Assembly: GCF_900102185.1 (NCBI RefSeq)
Contig: NZ_LT629690.1
Span: forward strand, 1,426,001 to 1,490,000
DNA: 64,000 nt
Origin: Terriglobus roseus
GTDB lineage: Bacteria > Acidobacteriota > Terriglobia > Terriglobales > Acidobacteriaceae
Direction of reading: 5' to 3'
The notes below the pieces were generated by a model. It was not told the DNA's origin. It worked only from the letters and a program-made list of their open reading frames with translations, and did not search any database. Below are positions 1 to 7,342 of the stretch, piece by piece; position 1 is the stretch's first letter, and each line of letters begins with the position of its first letter. The translations under genes were made by a program, and so were the position numbers.

Positions 1-551
1 GGGCGGATTGCTTTGTGCCGCGCGAGGCGATGGCGAGCAGGCAGGATGGCTACCAAAGGTTCGCTTGTGAGGAATTTGAAATCGAGGCCTACGGTTTTTG
101 TTTCACGGCGTAGCAGGGCTACATCGATTTCGCCCTGCATTAATGCATTCGCGAGTTCGGGTGATGATTTTGTTGTGATGGTGAGGTCGGCACCGGATGC
201 GTCGTCGCGCAAGACACGCAGTGCTTCGGTTAGCCAGATGACTTCCTGACCGGGAAGGAAGCCTAAGCTGAAGCCTGGTTTGTGAGGTCGCTCCGTGTTT
301 CTTGCAGCTTCGCACGCAACGTCGATCTGCATGAGTGCGAGTCTTGCATGATCGAGGAAGACTCGACCTGCTGCGGTGAGTTCAATGCCTCTGGCTTTGC
401 GTTCGAGGAGCTTTACGCCGAGTTCCATTTCAAGGTCGCGAATCTGTCGACTGAGTGATGGTTGTGCGGTATGCAGTCTTCTTTCAGCGGCCTGTAAGAG
501 ACTTCCTTCTTCAGCTACGGCAATGAAGTAACGCAGATGGCGAAGTTCCAT
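1..551 (-). CDS. LysR-family transcriptional regulator (3' part cut by window edge)
   Basis: The minus strand from the ATG at 549-551 reads MELRHLRYFIAVAEEGSLLQ followed by an AERRLHTAQPSLSRQIRDLE helix-turn-helix, which is the canonical LysR N-terminal winged helix (residues 1-60). A linker and the start of the substrate-binding domain follow, and the frame stays open to base 1, so about 183 residues are visible of a family length near 300. LysR proteins are cytoplasmic DNA-binding regulators that respond to a small-molecule co-inducer. The gene is divergent from the alpha/beta hydrolase at 694, and the shared 142-bp intergenic region holds a perfect 8-bp inverted repeat (567-589), so control of that hydrolase and autoregulation are likely. 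The effector cannot be predicted. Confidence 0.93.
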   Translation of the reverse strand, partial: MELRHLRYFIAVAEEGSLLQAAERRLHTAQPSLSRQIRDLEMELGVKLLERKARGIELTAAGRVFLDHARLALMQIDVACEAARNTERPHKPGFSLGFLPGQEVIWLTEALRVLRDDASGADLTITTKSSPELANALMQGEIDVALLRRETKTVGLDFKFLTSEPLVAILPARHRLARHKAIR

Positions 552-566
552 TTGGGAGACCCCTCT

Positions 567-589
567 AGCTATGCGCAATAAGCATAGCT
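567..589. promoter_or_regulatory. Inverted repeat, probable LysR operator
   Basis: AGCTATGC (567-574) and GCATAGCT (582-589) form a perfect 8-bp inverted repeat with a 7-bp spacer, containing the ATGC-N7-GCAT type of core that LysR regulators bind. It lies 15 bp upstream of the LysR start codon and about 100 bp upstream of the divergent hydrolase start, the usual position for a LysR site. Binding itself is inferred. Confidence 0.55.
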
Positions 590-693
590 CAAACAATCAA
601 AGTATTTGTGCACGTGATTGGAGAGGACCACTCTATGGCCAACGGAGAACGCATGATGCGTTCTCCGGAATTTCAAACTTGAGGAGTAACACC

Positions 694-1395
694 ATGTCAG
701 CACAACAGAAACTCGCTATCGTTTTTTGTCACGGGATATGGGCCGATGGCTCGTGTTTCAGCAAGGTCATTCCTGCGTTGCAGAAGGATGGCCATGAAGT
801 GATTGCAGCGCAGTATGGCCTGGATTCGTATGAAGGGGATGTGGCTGCGATCAAACGCACGCTGAATCGCGTGGGAAGCCCAGTTCTGCTTGTGGGGCAT
901 TCCTATGGTGGCGCTACGATTACGGCTGCCGGTGTGGATGAGCGTGTGGCGGGATTGGTTTATATCTCGGCTGTTGCACCGGATGCAGGTGAGACGGTGC
1001 AGAACCAATTGGACAAATATCCTTCAGACATTTTTTCGCGTGTGGAGGTGGCAGATGGGCGTGCATGGCTGGTCCCGAGCGGCACCGAGTTCTTTTGCGG
1101 AGACTTGTCCGCTGAAGAGCAGAAGCTGGTTTGGGCAACGCATTATGCGCCTGTTGCTGATTTGTTTCAGCAACAGAAGCTTGATGCCAACGGCGTTGCG
1201 TGGAGGACGAAGCCTAGCTGGTTTGTTCTGGCGAAGAAGGACCACACTGTGCATCCTGACCTGCAGCGGTGGGTGTCAAAGCGTATGGGCGCAACTGTGA
1301 CGGAGGTGGAAAGCAGTCATGTGCCGATGCTCTCCATGCCTGATGTTGTCATTGATGTGATTCGCAAGGCTGCGAAATCACTGGAAGGGAAGTAA
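694..1395 (+). CDS. Alpha/beta hydrolase
   Basis: A 233-residue alpha/beta-hydrolase-fold protein. The nucleophile elbow GHSYGG places the catalytic Ser at residue 70, and the C-terminal motif SSHVPMLS supplies the His (about residue 209). The N-terminal FCHGIWADGS is the usual oxyanion HG-x-W loop. It belongs to the small esterase/lactonase-like group often annotated simply as alpha/beta hydrolase; the substrate is unknown. An in-frame ATG exists at 571, but it sits inside the LysR operator. The ATG at 694 has GAGGAG 7 bases upstream and starts the conserved domain directly, so it was chosen. No signal peptide, so probably cytoplasmic. It is divergent from the LysR gene, which probably controls it. 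Confidence 0.88.
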   Translation: MSAQQKLAIVFCHGIWADGSCFSKVIPALQKDGHEVIAAQYGLDSYEGDVAAIKRTLNRVGSPVLLVGHSYGGATITAAGVDERVAGLVYISAVAPDAGETVQNQLDKYPSDIFSRVEVADGRAWLVPSGTEFFCGDLSAEEQKLVWATHYAPVADLFQQQKLDANGVAWRTKPSWFVLAKKDHTVHPDLQRWVSKRMGATVTEVESSHVPMLSMPDVVIDVIRKAAKSLEGK

Positions 1396-1425
1396 ATCTT
1401 CTTAGAAGCTGTAAGGCTTCTTGAC

Positions 1426-1460
1426 TACGACAGACCGCCTCATGACGGTCTGTCGTATTT
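1426..1460. terminator. Hairpin terminator between convergent genes
   Basis: A perfect 12-bp stem (TACGACAGACCG, 1426-1437, with its complement at 1446-1457) encloses an 8-base loop and is followed by TTT. It lies between the convergent hydrolase and VOC genes and could serve both directions. Confidence 0.7.
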
Positions 1461-1469
1461 GGGTCGCTA

Positions 1470-1919
1470 CTAGCCGTACATCACGCCTGCATGGCTTTGG
1501 CCTACTTCGATGAGGTAGCCATCGGGGTCGCGGATATAGCAACGTATCTCACCGTATTTGTCGATGGGTTCTGTGAGAAAGTCGGCTCCACGGCTCTTCC
1601 ATAGCTGATACGACGCCTGCATATCTGCTACGCGGAAGTTCATGAAGCTGTTGATGTGGTCGGGGTCAGGTGTGCTGAGTGTGACGGTGGGTTTGTCTGG
1701 TGTGGGGCCGCCGCCGACGTTCAGGATCATCCAGATATTTGCGAGTTGAAGGTAACAGGGGGCGTTGCCATCGCCGAGTGTAAGGATGCGAGCTCCGAAG
1801 ACTTTTTCGTAGTAACGGGCGGATCGCTCAATGTCACTCACGGTGAGAAAATGCGCGATGCTGAGGCCTTCTTTGGGAGGCATTTCAAAACTGTTCTGTC
1901 CGACTTGTATGTCGCTCAT
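1470..1919 (-). CDS. VOC-family (glyoxalase/bleomycin-resistance fold) protein
   Basis: A 149-residue single-module vicinal-oxygen-chelate protein. The first beta-alpha-beta-beta-beta unit carries HFLTVSDIERSARYYEKVFG and the second carries MNFRVADMQASYQLWKSRGA and YIRDPDGYLIEVGQ. The metal-ligand positions His (HFL) and Glu (LIEVGQ) look retained. Family members include glyoxalase I, dioxygenases and resistance proteins; the reaction here cannot be assigned. The start at 1919 (MSDIQVGQ) was chosen because translation upstream of it runs into the neighbouring reading frame without conserved sequence. It lies 14 bp downstream of the aldo/keto reductase and is probably co-transcribed with it. 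Confidence 0.85.
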   Translation of the reverse strand: MSDIQVGQNSFEMPPKEGLSIAHFLTVSDIERSARYYEKVFGARILTLGDGNAPCYLQLANIWMILNVGGGPTPDKPTVTLSTPDPDHINSFMNFRVADMQASYQLWKSRGADFLTEPIDKYGEIRCYIRDPDGYLIEVGQSHAGVMYG

Positions 1920-1933
1920 GGAGTGTTCCTTTT

Positions 1934-2875
1934 TCATGCTGAGGCGTTGCGTGGAATGAATCCTGGAACGCCAGTGTTGACTACGTTGTTGAGACGTTCT
2001 CTTGTCTCGATGCGATTTATTTCGTCGATGGCTTCCGACGGAAGAGGAGAGATGTTGAAGTTCTCCTGTGCGCGGTCTGCAGATTTTGGTGTGGTGAGCA
2101 ACGCTGTGCCGCGTTGAATGGCCCATGCGAGCAAGACCTGCGCGGGTGTCTTGCCTACGCGTGTGGCGATCTGCGTAACCACCGGATCTTCAAGCGGGCC
2201 TGGCCTTGCTCCATGGCCTAACGGTGCGAAGGCGAGGAGCACGATGTTCTTCTCTTTGCAGAACTGGAGGAGTTCGTCTTCCGGTAGATAGGGATGCGAT
2301 TCCACCTGTACGACTGCGGGCTTGATTGTTGCTGCGTCGTAGAGAGGCGCTAGCTTTTCGAGCGTGATGTCTGAGAGACCGATGGCGTTGCATCTGCCTT
2401 GTTCGACGAGGTTCTCAAGGGCTTTCCACGTGTCGAGCAAGGTGATGCCGGTGTCGTAAATGACATTGCCGGAAGCATCGCGCGGATCCTGATTGTCGCC
2501 GGGCTGAAATGCGTATGGCGTGTGGATGAGGTAGAGATCGAGGTGAGTTAGCTTGAGCCTTTCAAGACTGGCTTCAAATGCGGGGCGCACGCGTTCTGGT
2601 CGATGATTACTGTTCCAGAGTTTTGTGGTGACGAAGATGTCTTCTCGCTTGAGGCCAAGCGTCGTCATGCCTTCCCGCAGAGCATTGCCAACCTGGCTTT
2701 CATTCTTGTAGCGCTCAGCGCAATCGAAGTGTCGAAAGCCCGCTTTCAACGCATCGCGTGTTGCGCTGACGGTGAGGGCTAAATCAGGTATGAGAGTGCC
2801 AAAGCCCAGAGCCGGCATGAGGCCGCTACCATCGCGCAGGGTTAATTTCGTTGTCCGAAATTCAGCGTCGGTCAC
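1934..2875 (-). CDS. Aldo/keto reductase
   Basis: A 313-residue (alpha/beta)8 NADPH-dependent oxidoreductase. The catalytic tetrad is visible: Asp51 and Tyr56 in FDCAERY, Lys85 in VTTKLW and His118 in LYLIHTP. The C-terminal cofactor region (LLTTPKSADRAQENF) is typical of the AKR family. Such enzymes reduce aldehydes and ketones in the cytoplasm; the natural substrate is not evident. A longer open frame reaches 3133, but the added 86 residues look non-coding. The GTG at 2873-2875, with GAGGTGG just upstream, gives the correct family N-terminus. First gene of a two-gene unit with the VOC protein, and divergent from the outer-membrane barrel at 3132. Confidence 0.9.
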   Translation of the reverse strand: MTDAEFRTTKLTLRDGSGLMPALGFGTLIPDLALTVSATRDALKAGFRHFDCAERYKNESQVGNALREGMTTLGLKREDIFVTTKLWNSNHRPERVRPAFEASLERLKLTHLDLYLIHTPYAFQPGDNQDPRDASGNVIYDTGITLLDTWKALENLVEQGRCNAIGLSDITLEKLAPLYDAATIKPAVVQVESHPYLPEDELLQFCKEKNIVLLAFAPLGHGARPGPLEDPVVTQIATRVGKTPAQVLLAWAIQRGTALLTTPKSADRAQENFNISPLPSEAIDEINRIETRERLNNVVNTGVPGFIPRNASA

Positions 2876-3131
2876 GTGTCCACCTCGGTGGCCAAGGATC
2901 AGGATTTGGCCAAAGTCTACGCTTCCGATGTCAGAAATGGCGCGGCAGGAGTGTGAATGATCTGCCAAGGAATGCCAACCAATACCTTGGTTGCATGGTT
3001 CTGCTGTAAAGCCGGTGCATAGTGCTGCGCGAAAAGCTGATATGACGAGCTTCCGTATCGTTGTTGGCGCAGTGTAAGCTTGTGTCCTCTTCGTATCAGC
3101 ATTGATTTTTTTACTGTAAGGACTCACAAGC

Positions 3132-4613
3132 ATGATGTCTGGCAGGACCCGGACGCTGCATGCCGGGGCGATTGCCTTTGCCAGCGTCTTGATGGGCGGA
3201 ATGTATGCTCAGCAGCCCGTAGAGCAGCCTTCGCAACAGCCTCAGATAGTTTCTGGAACGAACGATTCCAAAGATAATTTGCCGGATGCGCAAACGGTGA
3301 TTCGCGGGAATTTTCTGCAGCGCCTTGGTCGCTTTTATTGGGCGGATTGGCGCGGCAAATTGCCTGCTGGGCCAACGCCTGCTCGACGTGCTTTCGATGC
3401 GCCACTGGATAGTCCTCCGTATCCTGCAGGGGATTGGAGCTATGGTGGGTCGCCTACGATTGGCGTGCCGGATACGGGTGTGTATCCGCTGATGACTGCA
3501 TTGAAGCTGGATAACCATCGCACCAAGGTTTATGGATGGGCGAAGGGCACTTATAACCAGAGCACCAGTCACGACAGCAACTATCCGTTGACGTTTGCGT
3601 CGTCACCGAACACCGCGCGTCTGCATCAGGTGGTGACGTTTATTGAACGGCTGCCGGAGACAGTGCAGAACACGCACTTTGACTGGGGATTCCACGTTAC
3701 CGCGCTGTACTACGGTGTGGACTATCGCTTTACGACGACCAAGGGATATCTGAGTGGGCAGTTGTTGGCGGATGGTCGTACGTATGGCTATGACCCTTTG
3801 ATGGAGTACGCGGATCTTTATTTTCCCGTGAAGGATGGCTTGAACATCCGTGTGGGGCGGTTTCTTTCTTTGCCAGGATTGGATTCGCCGCTGGCTCCGA
3901 ACAACTACACGATGACGCGTTCACTTGTGTACACGGCTGAGCCTGTGACGGAGACGGGCGCAGTGGCTACGTTGAAGTTGAACAAGCAGTGGCTGGTGCA
4001 GTTGGGAATGTCTGCAGGGCATGATGTGGCACCGTGGTCGAGTGATCATAAGCCTTCGCTGATTGCGTGCTTGAACTATTCGACTGCAACGAATTATGAC
4101 AACGTTTACGTCTGCGCGAATGGCATTAATGACGGCAAGTATGCGTATGACAACGTGCAGCAGTATGACGCGATATGGGCTCACAAGTTCAACGCGAAAT
4201 GGCACATGGCAACTGAAGCGTGGGTGATGTACGAGCGCGATGTGCCGAATGTGGCGAATGATGTTTCGAATCCGGTGCCGCCGGAGAGCGGTACGTTGGG
4301 CGCTGTGTGCGCACCGGGGATGTTGCGTTGTTTTGCTCCTGAGTATGCAATCGTTAGCTATCTGAACCGTGAGATCAGCCCTTCGTTAACGGTTGGATTT
4401 CGTTCCGACCTGTTGAATGACAAGAAGGGGCAACGCACTGGTACTGCTACGAAGTACACGGAGAACACGCTGTATGTGAACCGGTATTTTGGCAGCACGT
4501 TCCTGGCGCAGTCGGATCTGCGATTTGACCATTCGTGGGATAAGCGCGGGTACAACGGCGGTAAGGCGCGGAACCAGTTGGTGTGGGGTATCAGCCTGGT
4601 GTATCGATACTGA
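3132..4613 (+). CDS. Outer-membrane beta-barrel protein (BBP2/OmpL-like)
   Basis: A 493-residue exported protein with a signal peptide (residues 1-26, ending near GGMYAQQ), a Gln/Pro-rich linker, then alternating amphipathic strands and a C-terminal aromatic residue (VYRY), the signature of an outer-membrane barrel. Segments such as YWADWRGKLP, ADLYFPVKDGLNIRVGRFLS and SLVYTAEPVTETGA resemble the putative beta-barrel porin-2 (OmpL-like) family common in Acidobacteria and Planctomycetes. The likely role is a passive porin; the solute is unknown. AAGGA stands 9 bases before the ATG. thiE follows 31 bp downstream and may be read through. Confidence 0.78.
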   Translation: MMSGRTRTLHAGAIAFASVLMGGMYAQQPVEQPSQQPQIVSGTNDSKDNLPDAQTVIRGNFLQRLGRFYWADWRGKLPAGPTPARRAFDAPLDSPPYPAGDWSYGGSPTIGVPDTGVYPLMTALKLDNHRTKVYGWAKGTYNQSTSHDSNYPLTFASSPNTARLHQVVTFIERLPETVQNTHFDWGFHVTALYYGVDYRFTTTKGYLSGQLLADGRTYGYDPLMEYADLYFPVKDGLNIRVGRFLSLPGLDSPLAPNNYTMTRSLVYTAEPVTETGAVATLKLNKQWLVQLGMSAGHDVAPWSSDHKPSLIACLNYSTATNYDNVYVCANGINDGKYAYDNVQQYDAIWAHKFNAKWHMATEAWVMYERDVPNVANDVSNPVPPESGTLGAVCAPGMLRCFAPEYAIVSYLNREISPSLTVGFRSDLLNDKKGQRTGTATKYTENTLYVNRYFGSTFLAQSDLRFDHSWDKRGYNGGKARNQLVWGISLVYRY

Positions 4614-4644
4614 TCGCTGGTGGTTATAAGCTTCAGTTGTGGCT

Positions 4645-5265
4645 ATGACTAGGGATTTTCGGTTGCCGCGTTTGTACGCGATTCTGGATGCGGAGAGTTG
4701 TGCGCGGCGTGGGCTTGCTTTGCTGGAGACGGCGAAGGTGTGGCGCGATGCGGGTGTGACGCTGATGCAGTATCGCGACAAGGTGGCGACTGATGCTTCG
4801 GTGTTGGAGAACGCTGCTCTACTTCGTTGTGTGTTTGAGGGAGTTGATGCGACGTTGATCCTGAATGATCGTGTGCATTTGTTTGCTGAGTCAGGGTTTG
4901 ATGGCGTGCACGTGGGGCAGGGAGATGCCTCAGTCGCGTCTGTTCGTGAAGTGATTGGGGCGGATGCGGTGTTGGGTATCTCCACGCATAATCCTGCGCA
5001 GTTTGCGGACGCGGATTTGTTGTCTGTGTCTTATGTGGCGGTGGGGCCGGTGTTTGCTACGTCCACGAAACTGGATGCTGAGCCGGTTGTTGGGCTGGAC
5101 GGTGTGCGTTTAGCTCGTTCGTTGACGCGGAAGCCGCTGGTGGCGATTGGCGGGATTACGCAGGCGAATGCGGCTTCAGTGCTTGAGGCGGGCGCGGATT
5201 CGGTTGCGGTGATTTCGGGGTTGCTGGATGGGGATGTTCGCGGCTTCGTTGCAGCACATCGCTAG
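4645..5265 (+). CDS. thiE: Thiamine-phosphate synthase
   Basis: A 206-residue TIM-barrel enzyme joining HMP-PP and HET-P (thiazole phosphate) to give thiamine monophosphate. Diagnostic motifs appear in order: MQYRDK near the N-terminus, LILNDRVHLFAESGFDGVHVGQGD, GISTHNPAQ, YVAVGPVFATSTK and PLVAIGGITQANA with the phosphate-binding loop. Length fits the family (about 200-220). The ATG at 4645 was preferred over the in-frame GTG at 4639; neither has a strong ribosome site, so the start is soft. No other thiamine gene is nearby. A strong terminator follows at 5286. Confidence 0.93.
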   Translation: MTRDFRLPRLYAILDAESCARRGLALLETAKVWRDAGVTLMQYRDKVATDASVLENAALLRCVFEGVDATLILNDRVHLFAESGFDGVHVGQGDASVASVREVIGADAVLGISTHNPAQFADADLLSVSYVAVGPVFATSTKLDAEPVVGLDGVRLARSLTRKPLVAIGGITQANAASVLEAGADSVAVISGLLDGDVRGFVAAHR

Positions 5266-5285
5266 AACAGCTGTTCTAAAGCAAG

Positions 5286-5319
5286 GAAGCGAAGCAGATT
5301 TCTCTGCTTCGCTTCTTTT
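5286..5319. terminator. Rho-independent terminator
   Basis: A perfect 13-bp stem (GAAGCGAAGCAGA, 5286-5298, with its complement at 5303-5315), a 4-base loop and then TTTT. It closes thiE and, read on the other strand, the convergent formamidase-like gene ending at 5347. Confidence 0.85.
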
Positions 5320-5346
5320 CATTGCTCTTAATGCTGCAATGGATTG

Positions 5347-6669
5347 TTACGGTGTTGCCGGCTTGGTAAGCGTTGCGAGTTTGCTCTTGGCCATCTTCAG
5401 AACGACGCCTGCGTTGCGGTCGGCGGCCTCGCTGATTTTGTATTCAGCTGCTGTGCCGAGGACCATGGCGAACTCCTGCGGGGTGAGTTTGTATTCCTGC
5501 TCGAGGTAAGCGGACATGGTCTCTGTGGCGTCGGCGAAGGCCTGGTCGATGGAGCCATCGAGACCTACGGCCATGATGTGCGTGTCGGTGTCTACGAAGA
5601 CGCCGGGGATGCGCTTGCCCTTGAGAACCTCGACCTGAACGGTGACGTCGAGCGAGGTTTCAAGGGCGTCGCCGGTGGTTTCGCCGTCGCCCTGAAGTGC
5701 GTGACCGTCGCCGAAGAAGAGCAGGGCACCGGGAACGCGGACGGGCAGGAGTACGGTTGCACCTTCGGTGACTTCATTGAAATCCATGTTGCCACCGAAA
5801 CCGCCACTGTCGCCGGTGCGGATGCCAGGGTCCGAGCTGTCACCCGGCGCGACGGCGACGCAGCCGAGCATGGGGCGCACCGGGACGCTGTAGTGCTGCA
5901 TGTGTGGCCCGGGCTTTTCCGGGGTGGCGGTGTTGTTGGCGAGATCGAGATGCCAGCGGACTTGGTCCACCTTGTTCTGCGATTTGGCCGCGAGTCCAGA
6001 TGTGTTGGCGCGAGGCACGATGCCATTGGTGCTCATGGCCCAGTCGCGGTTTAGGCGAAGTTTGCGAATGTGGACGACGAGTGTGTCGCCCGGCATGGCG
6101 CCGTTCACGTAGAACGGCCCTGTTTGGGGATTGCCACCGAGCGAACGCGGTGTGCCAGTCGGGTCGTTGCCACCTGCGTCGACGGTCCATGTGTGCAGGG
6201 TGTCGCCGGGATTGATCTTGAGGACTGGTTCGTATGCGCTGGAATATTGGCGACGGAAGACGGTGGGTGTGAACTCGTGTGTCTGCGGTGAGCCGGAGGC
6301 TACGCTGGGCGGGACTTCGCGGACAGCTTTAAACGTATGCGTGGTGGGATGGTCGGCGGTCATGTTCTGCGCCCAGACCATGGTGCCAGTGATGGTATCG
6401 CCAGCGATGGTTGCGGTCACATCTTCGTAGCCAACGCCGCCAGGATCCTTGGCGTGGAAGATGAGCTTGCCATCCTTGATAGTGCCCTCGAGCTTGTCCC
6501 CCGCGTAGTTGCCAGTGATGTGATCGCCCTTCTGTTCCAGCGTGAGTCCCCAAGTGGTGGGTGTGCCGAAGGTGTCGAGAGTGAGAGTCCACTTGCCAGC
6601 AACAGTCGGTTGCTGTGCCAGGGCGGGAATGGTAGCAACCGATAGGAAGAGAAGGCTGGCGATTTTCAT
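5347..6669 (-). CDS. Secreted acetamidase/formamidase-family protein
   Basis: A 440-residue exported protein. Residues 1-18 are a signal peptide (MKIASLLFLSVATIPALAQQ). Residues 20-115 form a small beta-rich domain (GKWTLTLDTFGTP, GDHITGNYAGDKLEGTIKDGKL) like those added to many acidobacterial secreted enzymes. From about 130 the FmdA/AmdA fold follows (FRRQYSSAYEPVLKINPGDTL, TWTVDAGGND, GPFYVNGAMPGDTLVVHI, LGCVAVAP, GGNMDFNEV, FGDGHALQGDGE). The family hydrolyses formamide or acetamide to ammonia. Classical members are cytoplasmic and lack the N-terminal domain, so a periplasmic amidase of different specificity is possible. ACGGAG precedes the ATG at 6669. Confidence 0.85.
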   Translation of the reverse strand: MKIASLLFLSVATIPALAQQPTVAGKWTLTLDTFGTPTTWGLTLEQKGDHITGNYAGDKLEGTIKDGKLIFHAKDPGGVGYEDVTATIAGDTITGTMVWAQNMTADHPTTHTFKAVREVPPSVASGSPQTHEFTPTVFRRQYSSAYEPVLKINPGDTLHTWTVDAGGNDPTGTPRSLGGNPQTGPFYVNGAMPGDTLVVHIRKLRLNRDWAMSTNGIVPRANTSGLAAKSQNKVDQVRWHLDLANNTATPEKPGPHMQHYSVPVRPMLGCVAVAPGDSSDPGIRTGDSGGFGGNMDFNEVTEGATVLLPVRVPGALLFFGDGHALQGDGETTGDALETSLDVTVQVEVLKGKRIPGVFVDTDTHIMAVGLDGSIDQAFADATETMSAYLEQEYKLTPQEFAMVLGTAAEYKISEAADRNAGVVLKMAKSKLATLTKPATP

Positions 6670-6892
6670 AAGTGCTCCGTTGGGATTCGTTACTGATAGG
6701 TACGGAAAGAGCAGTAATTCCGCCGTAATTTTCTTCGTGATTTTTACGCTTCGTCGTTTGCAGGCTCAAACGCGGAGCGATGCGGGGCTTTCTCCGCTGT
6801 CGACGGCTTAATCCTTTTTGATGAATGGGATGGAATCATATGAGATTTCATCGAGGCAATGCCGCGACAGTAAACGGACGATGAACGCGACC

Positions 6893-6921
6893 TTGACCTA
6901 AGGGACCAATCGGACTATATT
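6893..6921 (+). promoter_or_regulatory. Promoter of the initiator tRNA gene
   Basis: TTGACC (6893-6898), a 17-bp spacer and TATATT (6916-6921) form a good sigma-70-type promoter. The -10 box ends 6 bases before the first base of the mature tRNA, as expected for a tRNA with almost no leader. Confidence 0.75.
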
Positions 6922-6927
6922 CATAAG

Positions 6928-7007
<80 letters not shown>

Positions 7008-7019
7008 ACATAAAACGAT

Positions 7020-7060
7020 ACCCCCACGTAAGAGAGTTTGTATTTCTCCGTGAGGGTTTT
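7020..7060 (+). terminator. Terminator after tRNA-Met
   Basis: ACCCCCACG (7020-7028) pairs with CGTGAGGGT (7049-7057), one mismatch, and is followed by TTT. It sits 15 bases after the tRNA and is probably its terminator. Confidence 0.65.
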
Positions 7061-7342
7061 CTAGTTTTTGGCCACAAGATTCTTCGCCGCTAAGAGTCCC
7101 TCAAACTACTTTCCTTTGACCACACTCTCTGGATGATTTCAGGTAATGGGTTGGAAGTATTCTCGCCGAAACGCTTCGGCTGCCGCGTGGAACCACACGA
7201 ATCATTCGTGTAGCAGTGCACGCCTCTCTGTGTGGTGACCCGGATATTCATGCGTGTGCTCGCTCCTTAGGTTGAGAGAGACGCTATTGCGAGATCGATT
7301 TTCGACCTCGCGAAGCTACTCTTTTTCACCCGCGAGACTCCG
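7061..7342. other. Intergenic stretch without a recognisable gene
   Basis: About 280 bp between the tRNA terminator and the large secreted protein. No reading frame with coding character is visible. It presumably contains the promoter and leader of the downstream gene, but I could not pick a convincing -35/-10 pair. Confidence 0.5.

Noticed and set aside
571-693. N-terminal extension of the alpha/beta hydrolase from the ATG at 571
   Set aside because: It begins inside the LysR inverted repeat and adds residues without similarity; the ATG at 694 has a good ribosome site.
2876-3133. 86-residue N-terminal extension of the aldo/keto reductase
   Set aside because: The added sequence is not family-like; GTG at 2875 has a ribosome site and gives the correct tetrad spacing.
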